Shown: positions 39,391-51,800 of the stretch, in pieces
Layout of the letters: each line of letters begins with the position of its first letter
Numbering within the stretch: the stretch's first letter is position 1
NCBI GenBank assembly: GCA_032158295.1
Contig: CM063244.1
Coordinates: 2,422,510 to 2,486,509 of the forward strand
Origin: Pycnopodia helianthoides
Taxonomy: Eukaryota; Echinodermata; Asteroidea; Forcipulatida; Asteriidae
Reading direction: 5' to 3'
Length of the DNA: 64,000 bases
Notes under the pieces: model-generated
What the model was told of the DNA's origin: nothing
Database searches by the model: none
Seen by the model: only the letters and a program-made list of their open reading frames with translations
Program-made: the position numbers and the translations under genes

Positions 39391-39637
39391 GGTTTGCGGC
39401 ACACCATGTGTGTATCTACTTTGCTGTGTAGATTATGTTCTTTAGAGAACTTGTCTTGCTAGATTTATTCTACTGCCGTAGAGTACATTTTCGGAATTCG
39501 GGAGACTTCTCAGTTCTGATAGGAAATGTCCTGCTTGTTAACTACTACCTGGGCGATCCACTAAGCGAAAGAAGTAGTCCAGGCCGATTTTCTACCTTCC
39601 GCCCAGGTAGTAGTTAATGCAGAACAGTTCTTTTCAG
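39391..39637. mobile_element. Rearranged third copy of the hammerhead-bearing retroelement
   Basis: GGTTTGCGGCACACCATGTG to ACTACTACCTGGGCG follows copies 1 and 2 in order. From about 39555 it continues as the reverse complement of their middle part (ATCCAC...AGTAGTCCAGGCCGAT...GTAGTAGTTAAT...AACAGTTCTTTTCAG). The half with the ribozyme-like end is absent. Confidence 0.7.
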
Positions 39638-40524
39638 AAAAACGCGACGTTTAAATTGCCTATTATATATTATTTGCCGAAAATGCCAGGGGAAAAAAAC
39701 ATTTTAAAATGATGGTACAGGACTGAACAGGCCAATTGTAAATATTAAATGTTTATAACATGATTGAGTTGATTCAAGCAAAATCTTAAGTTGTCGGTAA
39801 CTAGGTTTATAGACCTGCAATCAAAATGACTAATTGCGTTAGCCGTTGGCGCTCCTTGTTCAATCTACACAGCATTCACGTGTTGCTGCTGTGAAGGTTT
39901 ATCTTTGTGCACTTCGAACCTTTCGGCCAGGACGAAATAAAATATTGTTTGCGGGCTTTCACTACAAAAAGGTATCGGTCGTTTGATGCTCAATGATTTC
40001 GAGAAGTTATAGGGCTGAAAACAACATTTAGTGAAGCTCAAACTTATTCAAGTTTTCGAAAAACAAACAAACAAACAAACAAACAAACAATTTCAGTGGT
40101 GCAGATCGTAAATTGTTTTATTAATATTATCCAAAAATAAATACCGGTATTGTTAGTCTAAATTGGGTCGAATGGCGCACCATGTAGGCCTTAATCCTGA
40201 CGTATCTGTATCTGAAGCGATTAATATCTACCGTGATAGCTTGTAGGCTACTTGTATTGTACATATCTCATGTTGGACTAAAATGGTGATGTAATACAGT
40301 GTTAATATGTAAAAATTGAACTCGTAATAAAACTAAACGACAATCAAACAGATACAATGTGTAAGCTATGAAGGCGTCGAGGTAACATGAAGTTTTATTT
40401 GCTTACAGATATTGATTTCCGGAGGTAATAATTATGACTAATGCTGTTAATGTTTCTTCACCGTACTACAACACGGTACCGTCTAATGTATGACTCCATT
40501 AATTATCTGCACAATATTAACTGT

Positions 40525-40596
40525 GACTTCGTGGCGCAACGGTAGCGCGTCTGACTCCAGATCAGAAGGTTGCGTGTTCGAATCACGTCGGGGTCA
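40525..40596 (+). tRNA. tRNA-Trp (anticodon CCA)
   Basis: A full cloverleaf of 72 bases without an intron: acceptor GACTTCG pairing with CGGGGTC (two G-U), D-arm GGCGCAACGGTAGCGC, anticodon stem TCTGA/TCAGA around loop CTCCAGA (CCA), T-loop TTCGAAT. Box A TGGCGCAACGG and box B GTTCGAATCAC are intact, and a T5 run (40604-40608) supplies a Pol III terminator. CCA is not encoded. It looks like a functional gene rather than a SINE head. Confidence 0.95.
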
Positions 40597-40688
40597 AATA
40601 GTATTTTTGTTTCAAGCCTATAACTCGTATACTTGTACGTCATCATAAATCAATTGGCAAGCCTGTACAGGTAACATTTTGCCCTTGC

Positions 40689-41075
40689 TTAAAGGCAGTG
40701 GACACTATTGGTAATTACTCAAAATAATTATTAGCATAAAACCTTACTTGGTAACGAGTAATGGGGAAGAGGTTGACAGTATAAAACATTGTGAGAAACG
40801 GCTCCCTCTGAAGTGACATAGTTTTCGAGAAAGAAGTATTTTTCCACGAATTTGATTTCGAGACCTCAGAATTAGAATTTGAGGTCTCGAAATCAACCAT
40901 CTGAAAGCACACAACTTCGTGTGACAAGGGTGTTTTTTCTTTCATAGTTATCTCGCAACTTCGACGACCAATTGAGCTCAAGTTTTTACAGGTTTGTTAT
41001 TTTGTGCATATGTTGAGATACACCAAGTGAGAAGACTGGTCTTTGACAATTACCAAAGGTGTCCAGTGTCTTTAA
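40689..41075. mobile_element. TTAA-flanked MITE, family 2, copy 2
   Basis: TTAAAGGCAGTGGACACTAT at the left and AGGTGTCCAGTGTCTTTAA at the right; the interior is the reverse of the copy at 26188-26575. Confidence 0.8.
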
Positions 41076-41154
41076 GACCCTTAAAGTTGCTTATTTCAAT
41101 TGCCGCAATCAAAATAAGCTGATGTACACTCTAAAAAATTCCGTGTCATATATA

Positions 41155-41345
41155 ATTGACCCATCAGATTCAGGGTCGGGAGGGGAGGGGGCCTGACCCA
41201 CTTCTGTGTCAGGCTGACCCGGAAACTGGTTTTAAAGATGGGATTTTAACTAAGATTATGCATCAGCTTGACCCATTTCTGGTAAAAACGAACCAAAATG
41301 GGTCAGGCCCTCATGGGACAAGGAATCTGGGTCAATTTCCACAAT
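41155..41345. repeat. Dispersed repeat (GGGTCAGGCTGACCC-type)
   Basis: Contains TGTCAGGCTGACCCGGAAAC and TGGGTCAGGCCC; a related stretch lies at about 22240-22405 (GGGTCAGACTGACCTGG, then GCTGGTTTTAAAATTGGATT). Family not known to me. Confidence 0.45.
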
Positions 41346-41650
41346 GCTAGGTTGTTAGTTTATTGTATTCATTGCACATATAGAAGATTTGAATTAATGA
41401 ATTTCTTGTCTCCAAAAATCATTGATTTTACTTTCCCTTTCAGAGTGGCACTAAAATTTCAATCTAACAAGGTCAGAGGGAAATTATTCCAACGCGTTTC
41501 AGGTTGTGAATCATTAATTCAGCTGGCAAGAAGAAATCAACAAGTTCAAGTAAAAAGTTCAGTTGAACTAAAATAAATATTTATGATGATTTTGATTTAT
41601 TGGTTAATCGCCCCGCACCACCACACGACCCCCCTAACAGTGCCATTTAT

Positions 41651-42095
41651 TTAAAAGCAGTTTGTACTTTGGGTAATTACTCCATTATTAATGACCCTAA
41701 AAACCTTTCTCGGTGAAGAGCACTGGACAGCTGTTGATATTATTATAATTGTTAGTAAACAACCCCCTTTGAAGTAATGTGGTTTTAGCGAAAGAGGTAA
41801 ATTTTCACCCAAAAAGTTGAATCCGAGAAAGGCTTCAGGCAGGCATGAAGCCTTCTCAGGCATCATCTGAAAGCACACAATTCTATATACGCAACAAGGT
41901 TGTTTTTTTCTTTCGTTATTTTCTTGCAACTTCGATGACCAATTGAGCCCCAAATTTCACAGGTTTGTTATTTTATGCATACGCTGGGATACAACAAGAG
42001 ATGACACTTGTCTTTAAAGACTAGTGTCATCACTTGGATGGTGGATCCCAACATGTGCATTGGTAATTATTACCAAAAGCGTACACTGCCTTTAA
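41651..42095. mobile_element. TTAA-flanked MITE, family 2, copy 3 (diverged)
   Basis: TTAAAAGCAGTTTGTACTTT at the left and GCGTACACTGCCTTTAA at the right, with family-2 internal blocks (CAACTTCGATGACCAATTGA, reverse orientation). Confidence 0.7.
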
Positions 42096-42814
42096 TTACT
42101 AGGGATGGGGTTACAATGTCCATAATGGTGTGAGGAACGCATTGTCAAATTACACGTGATTTAAAGTGAAAATATATTTTTAACTAGCTCAATAAATGAC
42201 TCTTCGTCTATGCAATTGTATACTACAGTGTAGTATCGAAAGTGAACGTTCTGTCAGGGCTCACAAGTTCAACAAACGGCAGAGGCCGACAGGAAGTTTA
42301 GTCTGACTCCTCTATGAGCATAACCGGAAGCAATTGATTGGGTGTAATTCCACTTTGAATGAGACACAGAATGACGGAAGCAAAAAGTACATATTCATCG
42401 GCTAAAGCTCGATCGTTGCCTTAACTTCTGTGTTGAACTTTTCAAATGTCAGCCCTACATTAGTTTTCAGTCGTTTAGAATACAATTATGGGTACAAATA
42501 ACATTATAGAAAATTGATGGCGATCGGTTTCTCACAAGTACAGGCCGTAGTATATTTCCCAATCGAGCCCGAACATCTACCTCTACCAAATCCTGGCAAA
42601 GCAAGGTTCAAGGAGGGCGCCCTATTGTTTCGGGAAATGTTGCAGACCACCAACAACAAGTGATTATGTGGGAGTGGTGGACAGAATAATGGACAACACC
42701 ACCAAAACCAAACCACCTTTTTCAACTTTATTTAATTGAGACTCTAAAATAACATTGACCGTATATTCGTTAAGTTAATATTGGTACTAACGACCATTAG
42801 AGTAACGTTCCACG
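42096..42814. other. 5' flank of EEA1
   Basis: No gene seen. The translation start context at 42815 (CCACGATGG, A at -3 and G at +4) is strong. No clear TATA box. Confidence 0.4.
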
Positions 42815-45800
42815 ATGGAAGCGCTGAAGAGACTCAAGAAGAAAGCAGTTGAGGTAAGTTTTGAGCCGAGGTCTGGATAATAGATTGTGATAAACTTAAT
42901 GTGAGTCGTGTATTTCCGACAGTCATAAATAATAAAACAGCAACAAAGTTGGTTAGGACGAAAATCTTGAAAAACTTTTCACCCAAGAGGATTCTTCTGT
43001 TTATCTATGCCTCTTTAATTAAGCAATAATGCAATCGTATTCTGCTTCAAATGAAGTGGAACAATTATCATAATTGTTCCACTATATGATGACTTGAGTA
43101 TGAATGTGAATGTAACGACCCCTTTAGGTGTGTTCACTGTTGTGGCGAATACCGATTACCAGACACTTCGGCACCTTGCAAACTCGGCACCAAGAAAGAC
43201 AACACCATGCGAACTCGGCATCGGCCTATTTTGACTAACAAACTCGGCACCTAAGCAATCTCGGCACCTGTGTTCTTTAGAACGCCTTGACCATGTTGAC
43301 TAAAAGCAGTAAGAGATTTTATGAGGGATGTTTCGATTTACAATATGCAAATGGGGAATGGGGAAAGAAGGTAGTATCCTGGAGGGGCAGTTGTGAGCGC
43401 TACTACTAGTACTAAGCCTGTGGTCCTTCTTTGCCAATGTCCTTTGCCTGTGGTCCGAGGTCCACATGAAGTTTGAAACATGGAGTATTTATGTTTTAAG
43501 CTGCAACGTAACAATTGTCTTTTTTTACGCTACAATATAAAGCATCAGGAAGTGTGATGATCTTTTGAATAAAAACTCTTGTTTTAGTCCTTTATAAATG
43601 TAGACATGATATACAAAAACACTAATCTGGGAAAATTTCATTTAAAAATGAGAAGGTGGTAGCGTTTCTTTAGCAGCTATATCCACGCAAGAAGAATAAT
43701 CCGTAGTTGGAATACACAATCTGAGAAACGTTTCATGCAGAAAGGTTTCCCAGACTGAAATGTTTTTGAATCCCTCTCTCTTAAAGGAACATTACAGAAT
43801 TGGTAAGAAACAAACTTGTAAAATATACTTTTTGATCACAGATTTACATAAAACTTACATGGTCTAATGATGATGATAGTAGAAAATATCCCCTGAAATA
43901 TTTCTGTCTGAAATGCCATATTTGATGAGAAATGAATAAACTAATTTTACGATTGGAGTTTATCACTCAGTGAGCGTTTTATTCATTTGTTGAATCTATA
44001 TGATTTCATGCAAATGTGTGATCGGTTTTTCACTATTTTCTCGTGACCCAGATGGCCGATCGATCTCAAACTTCTACAGGTTTGTCAGTTTATGTATATG
44101 GTGGATTACATAAATTGCTTACACTGCCAGCAACTGTTTTGTTAGCAAAAACGAATTCTGTAATGTTCCTTTAAACCACATTCCTTCGAAGGGAATCGTT
44201 TCTCAACATGTTAAATACATTATCAACAGCTGCAGTGCTTCCTACCAAGTACATTGTAAGTTGTTACCCTTTTCACAGAGAGCCACATACATGTATCTTG
44301 AAATGACAAACTAATGATTAATACAGGGAGGAAGGGGGGCCTTTATCTCAAAAATTGCATTTTGCGTTTTCACAAGCCCCCAAAAATGCATGCGCGTAAT
44401 CACGTGTCATGCGCCCCCTTTTCCCATGTAAAAATACGTTATTCAGTTGGGTGATAAAGTAGGACATCTCACTTATTAAGTTTCATGAAGAGTCTTTGAC
44501 TAATTTCTTTGGCAATTAGCCATTATATTTAAAGAAATTTGTTAGTCAATGGAGAGGTTAAACTTGTACAGAATCATACATGTATGAGCGGTCTTAAACT
44601 GCAAACCGTGGCTTTAGTATTACAGATTTGCAGTTTGTAGCCAAGCACAGTGTTAAATGTAAATCTCAATCAAGCGTTTGGACATAAGTGGCTCTTCGTG
44701 AAAACGGTGATGAATTGTTTGAGTAATTACCAAAGGTAACCCCCCCCCCTTTAAATGGGTTTGGATTTACATGTAGGCTCCACAGTGTGAGACGGTTCAG
44801 AAACCACTGCATCAGCCAGAAACCTCTTAGTCTTAATTGTGTGAACATGGCTCGTGAACAAGTCGATTAAATATTGGTTTCCCAATTTTCATTATCCAAC
44901 AGAGTGGTAGATCATCAGGCAACACCTCCCAACAGTCTCGACCAGCGGCTGCAGGAGGTGAACAAGAGGCAAGATAGCGTCATTATTTTCTATTATCACT
45001 GTGATGCTAATGTTCGACTCCTGTTCGTGGCACTTGTGTCCTTGAGCAAGATACTTTAACCATAGTTGCTTTGTCCTTCGGATGGGACATTAATTCAGCC
45101 GTAGCTCTCGTAAACTAGGATTTGTAGCCCGCGAAAAATAACCCAGAAAACTTATCTTGGAAGAGCAGGGGTTAACCCCGGTGTTTCCGGTTCACGTAGC
45201 AAGCATCCTTGTTTACAGGTTTCCAAAGGCTTGTGAGCTGCAGTGATTAAGTTCACTTTTAATAATAATAATATTCGGTTTTTATATAGCATTTTACGCA
45301 CCCGAAGGGCGTCTCAAAGCGCTTCACACTTAGTACCCCTGGTCACTGGGCCATTAGTTTCATTCCTTAAACAATCTCAGCTCCCTGGGGAGTATACAGC
45401 CTGTGCAACAAATATGCGCTACTAAGCTAAATCAATCACAAGAACCATCTCTGCCCTCACAGGTACCCATTTTACCCCTGGGTGGAGAGAAGCAATTACA
45501 TGTATAGTTAAGTGTCTTGCTCAGGGACACAAGTGTCACGACAGGGACTCGAACCCACACTCTGCTGAACACAAACACCAGAGCTTGAGTTCGGTAACAT
45601 TCTTAATCGCTCGGCCACAACACCCTAGTTTGGAGGCGTCCTTGGTTTCATTACCAGAAATATTCAATAGCTCAGACCTTTTACTCCACAGAAGCAAGAG
45701 ACCCTGGTGCCCCTTGGTGCCCCTCGGTGCCCCTTGGTGCCCGTCCAATAGAAATGTACAATTTCCTCATAGAGGTGCCCTTTACCAAAGAGAAAATGCT

Positions 45801-48800
45801 TTGGTGCCCTTGCCCTTTCAAAAACGAAGCATCAGGCCTGAAAGATTTATTATCATTGAAATATATTAATCCAAAGAATTCTTTTATAAGCTGGGTTCTT
45901 TAGCGATCAACAATATTTTTCTCTGCTTTGGATTTATTTGTTCATTTATTTTATTGATATAGGGCTTTATTTGTCCCGTGTGTATGGCCAACCTCTCTTC
46001 ACCTGAGCTGCTTCAGAAGCATTATGAGTCTGATCATATGTCACCCAGTCCTCAGGAAGATCTTACCCCACCTCCGAAGGTTGAATCACCAGGGAGCCAC
46101 TCATCAAAGGTTGGTGTTTATCTCTGTTGACTAAACTGGTAACCGGTAGCTGTGACCTTACTTCAACCTCATCACTGAGCACCATTCATTGGTTCAGTCA
46201 TGGGTGTCCCTTGCAGGTCTAATACTTCATGGAGGCAACAGAGGCAATACATTGTTATCACGCTGCCACCATCTTGGTCATGTTCCCTGTATCCAATAAC
46301 AGTACTCCTAGTAAATGCTAAAATTATTTCTTTTTTTAAATGGAACCAGACTATTTTCTTTCCAGCCTCACTTTGGTTACAATGAATTGAATTAGAGAAA
46401 AATCAAAATGGCCACACCATGATAAATGTCTATTACCTACATGCCCCTGGTCATTGCCTTGGTGCCCCTTGCAGGCCTGATACTTCATAGAGGCAATGGA
46501 GACAATTGCCTCCATGCCCCTGGTCATTGCCTTGGTTCCCCTTGCAGGTCTTATACTTCATAGAGGCAATGGAGACAATTGCCTCCATGCCCCTGGTCAT
46601 TGCCTTTGTGCTCCCTGGTCATTGCCTTGGTTCCCCTTGCAGGTCTTATACTTCATAGAGGCAATGGAGACAATTGCCTCCATGCCCCTGGTCATTGCCT
46701 TGGTGCCCCCTGGTCATTGCCTGATACTTCATAGAGGCAATGGAGACAATTGCCTCCATGCCCCTGGTCATTGCCTTGGTGCCCCCTGGTCATTGCCTGA
46801 TACTTCATAGAGGCAATGGAGACAATTGCCTCCATGCCCCTGGTCATTGCCTTGGTGCCCCCTGGTCATTGCCTGATACTTCATAGAGGCAATGGAGACA
46901 ATTGCCTCCATGCCCCTGGTCATTGCCTTGGTGCCCCCTGGTCATTGCCTGATACTTCATAGAGGCAACGGAGACAATTGCCTCCATGCCCCTGGTCATT
47001 GCCTTGGTGCCCCTTGAAATGTTCCATTACTTTGTATATTTCTCTCATAGACTCCAGATGCCATTCTGAGGAAGAATTGCAATGCACTTACAAGGACGGA
47101 GCAACCAATATATTGATTGTTTACATATCGATTATAACAAATAAACACAATGCAATTATGCTAAATATGAGAAACCAGAGAGTAACATAACAATGAGACA
47201 TTTTCAGTATCAAGTTTAATGTATAATGAAAATAAATACCAAGCTAGCAGTTGAACATCTGTCTAAAATTGGGCTATTCTCGCATTAAAATGTCTTTAAA
47301 TGTTATTAAAGTAAAACTTACTTGGTCATAACAACGATAAAGATTTATTTCAAATAATGTTAATCCAATGCTTTGTGTCTTTTTTGTTTTGTATCCACGG
47401 AACGACTGTTTTGCTACAACTATGTCATGACAGAACAGGTAAGTTTTAGTTCCTTTGTAAAACTGTCTTGTCCACTCAAGATTTACTTAGAAATTGTTGT
47501 CAAGAAGAAATAGAGTTTAAGAGCTGCTTTTTTTTTGACATTTTTAAAAATGAAGTTCAGCAAGATTGATCTCAAACCATCACTGTTTTCACGAAGATCG
47601 ACATGTCTTAACCCTCTTGCTGTCTGACCATTCAATACCATTCACTGTGGTTTTGAATGATAGATAAACTATGCCAGCCTGCAATATGATACCATGAGGG
47701 AATGCATGTACACAGTACACAGTTAGTTCTGTGCACAGTTGTGCCACCGTACACAACCATGGCAGTCGAATGGTTTCAAATGGTTGGTCAACTCACTGGA
47801 AAATGTTGCCAAGAGTCACTGACAGTAGGAGGGTTAAAATGACAAATTATTGACTAATACAGGAAGGGGACTTGATCTCAATGATTGCATTTTGTGTTTT
47901 CACGAAGAGCCACAAATTCCCAAAGATGCATGTAAATACATCGCAACAGAAGAGCGTAAATGTAGGTCAAAGCGTTGGGTTTCACGAAGACCCACTAATG
48001 TCAGTGTGTGCATGATCACGTGACATGCGCGCCACTTTCCTATGTAAAAATACGCTATTCAGTGAGGTGATTAAGAAGGCCATCTCACTTTTTAGGTTCC
48101 ACGAAGAGACACATATCTTTGACTAATTACTATGGCAACTAGCCAAAATATTTAAAGAAATTTGTTAGTCATTGGAGAGGGTAACTTGTACAGAATCATA
48201 TGAACGGTCCTAAACTGCAAACCGTGGCTAGCCAAGCACAGTGTTAAATGTAAACCTCAATCAAGCGTTTGGACATATAAAACATTAACGAATTGTCTGC
48301 CATATTGAGATTTGTAAATTTTTTAATTGTAAACTGTAAATTTGAACAGTGTCAGCCTTGTGGTTGTTTTATGGTTCAAACGAATAAACTGTACAATAAA
48401 TAAACAATGAACAATATTATGCACTTGGCAATATTAGACACCTGAGATTTGAAGCTGGAAAAGTGTTTTCCAAGAGGAACGAAAATGGGTGTGTGGTCGT
48501 TTGTTAACTTCCAATACTGACCAGAATGGCTATCCCCCTCGATATTCCACAAATGATAAATTTTCAATCCCTTATGTGTCTTTATTTTAAAAGGGATGGT
48601 GATGTATTGGCATTGAGACAAGAATTAGAAGATCTGAGGGTGTCACTAAAGGTAGGCAGGTCCAAGAAATAATTATAATAATGATACTGATAATAATAAT
48701 AATAATAATAATAACAGAGTCTTATCTAGGGCACATATCTACCAATAAGGTACTCAAAACCTTTTAAAGACAGATTTTGAAGTTTGTGAATTATGACACC

Positions 48801-51800
48801 GATAGTATGCAGCACCTTATAAGGGTTTACAAGGTGCTGCGGTGCATTCAGCAGCCACTGCCAGAAACACCAGGGCAAATCCCTTCTCTTGGCGGTGAGT
48901 GTAACTGGGTTCTTTACATACATTACACAGTATATATTCGGTTTGCGGTAACACCATGTGTAAAAAATATCTACTTGCTGTGTAGATTTGTTCTTTAGAG
49001 AACTTGTCTTGCTATTTATTCTACTGCCGCGGAGTAGGTTTTTTTTCGGAATTCGGGAGACTTCTCATTTCTGAAAAGAACTGTCCTGCTTATTAACTAC
49101 TACCTGGACGGGAGGTAGGAAATCGGCCTGGACTACTACTTTAGCTTTGTGGATCGGGGGGACTTCTCGTAATTAACTGCACTGCCGCGGAGTGAGTTCT
49201 TTTTGGTCTCAACGTTTCGACTAGCTTGCTCTAGTCATCGTCAGGAGACATTACACAGCAAACGGAACCTTCGGCTTTACGTCCCACCCGAGGTACGAAG
49301 GAGTTATGGTTAAGTATCTCGCTGAAGGACTCGAACCCACACTCTGCTAATTAGAAACACCAGGCAGAGCTTGTGTCCAGTGCGCTTGACCGCTCGACCA
49401 CGACACGCCACGACATCAGCATGACACAGTGACTGACTAAATTAAAAGTAAAAGACAATGATAGTTTCTAAAAAAAACTAAATGCCTGTTTGTATTTTGA
49501 TTTTGTAACGCAGTGGTGTCTGTTCTTGATGTGATGTTATTTTATTTTCTACTAGGAGGAAAAGTGGTATTCCGAAGAGTTGAAAAAGGAAGTTGAAAAA
49601 CTTCAGTCCGGACAGGTTAGTTTTGAATAATAAAAGTAAAGCAAAATGATACAAATAGGATTTGTGTTATTGCCAAATGGCATTTAGTCTAATTCAGCAG
49701 AAAATGTGTTAATGTTAGACCATCTGTGGAGTATGCCAGCCCTGTCTGGCATTCAGGGTTAACCAGTGCCCAAACTGAACACTTAGAAAAAATTGCAAAA
49801 GCAAACGCTTAGAACCATTCTCTCTATTGATCTTAGCAGAAAAACTTATCACCAGTTTATTTGTAATAAGTTTTAAAAAAACGAAGCACTTAAAGTAAGA
49901 CTTTGATCAGTTCTTCCTTAAATTCGGTAAAGATTCATAGAACAGAGAATGGCTTCCTCCATGTAGGTCCAACAATCTTTGACCAACTTACCATCCCTCT
50001 TTGCCAAACCGAAAGATATCAAAACAGCCCCATCCCTTTTTGTAAGACCAAAATGCTCAAAAAAAAATGCTTAATTGTGTGTGTCTTTTATTGTTTGTTT
50101 TTACTAATTCTGGATGTTTTTAACTCTTTGTGAATTCAGATGTGGTTTGGTCCTTGGGCTGCGAGATTTGAATGTTTTGAATAAACCAGGCATTCTATGT
50201 GTATGTGCTGTTATTGTTTCCGAGAAATTACTCAATATAGTTTTGTCACGTCAGTCAAAAATAGTATCTTCAATGACTCATAATGGACATATAAAGCACC
50301 AGTATCAGCCAACTAGGAGGCTTTTGTTTGATTTATTTGTATTGCTTTTGCTCTTGTTTTTAGCCACCATCTGAAGGAGGGGATGAAAATCGTAAACGAA
50401 CAGAAGAAGAAAAATCTCTGTGTAAGTCACTTTGAGTATTTGAAATTCAATCATTCTGGCTTCTTGGTTGACTGAAATAACTTGTTAATGGGAGTGTCTT
50501 GCCATGATCATACACATTGTATTGGTAATTATCAAGAACAACAAATATAAGTTTCAATCTGAGAGCTGACTTGTTATAAAGTTCTACTTTAAGGTACCAA
50601 TCCTGCAGAGAAATATTTTCATCTGAAAGCTCACTGATTGTAATGTTCATATCAGTACCAATCCTCCAGAGAAATATTTATATCTGAAAGCTCACGGACT
50701 CTAAAGTCCAGACAACAGCACCTGAAAACCTCAAAAATTGTTGGTGCTTTTTTTTATTGAAGCAATCAAAATTAGCCCAATGTGAACATGAACTTAAACA
50801 ATACTTTTTAATAAAAAATAATAGCTAGTTCTTGGCGTATTTTACAATAATGTATCAATGCACTTTTGCGCCCAATGACAGTGCAATTTTTCTCAGCTCC
50901 CTCGGGAGTTTACAGCTCCGGGCTGCCGTAGCATTCCGGGCTTTTTCAAACACAATAACAGGTACCCTCGCAGGTACACTCTTGTACCCCTGGGTTAAGA
51001 GAAGTATTTTATAGTGAAGCATCTTGCTTTAAGGACACCAAGTGTCATGACCGGGGATTTAATCACCAGAACTTGAGTTCAAAGCACTAGACCGCTCAGC
51101 CACGACAAGCTACATGAAACTGTTTTTGTTATCAATAAAACATGATCATTTAACTTTGATAAAATATTCACTGTTGGTTGATGGTTTGTTTAAAGAAAAC
51201 TACAAGGATAGGAATGAATTCAACTCGACCAGAAACCGGAGCCTTGCATGTGGATCAGGTTTTCAGTCCCTCCCTGATGTTTGCACAGGTTTTCCTCTCA
51301 CATCTAAACCTGAATTCATCTTCTTCTCTACACAAGTACCTTCAGGCCTACGGGTCACAGTGCTATTCGCTATGGAAGGTCCCCTTGGTTTCATTACCAT
51401 AATAATATGAAAATATAATAATTGATTAATTTGATTTCTTTTTTTATTCCAAAAGGAACATACCCCATTAGCCTGGGAAAGGGTTACAACAACATTTAAA
51501 ATATACAAATTGCCGTTTACATCATGACGGAGGAGTTAGCAAAAGCAGCAATGTTAAACTAATTATTTGGAACATTGATTTCCTTTAACTTAGCAGAAAT
51601 GCAAATATACTTGGCTAAGCAGTATACAATACCTTTTTCCTGAGAGGTCATTAAAAAATTAATTTGTCTCTTTCCATCAGCATGCTAAAACAATATGAAT
51701 AATGTATGCATATCTTTAGAATGACCCAATGGATCAATTATTTTTTGTCTCGATAGTGTCATCTGAAGTGATTCTACTCCGTCAACAGCTAACTGAAGCA

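Larger units (their letters stand above)
48805..49410 (-). repeat. tRNA-derived SINE, minus strand, split by a retroelement
   Basis: Left body (TTACAAGGTGCTGCGGTGCA) and right body plus head (CGTGTCGTGGTCGAGCGGTC on the minus strand, about 49390-49409) are separated by the 320-bp element at 48930-49249. Confidence 0.8.

Noticed and set aside
44943..44962. GT donor at 44958 for EEA1 exon 2
   Set aside because: It gives phase 1, incompatible with the zinc-finger exon, which must start in phase 0; the GC donor 11 bases later fits.
46496..46810. 104-codon open frame in an EEA1 intron
   Set aside because: Produced by the 77-bp minisatellite.
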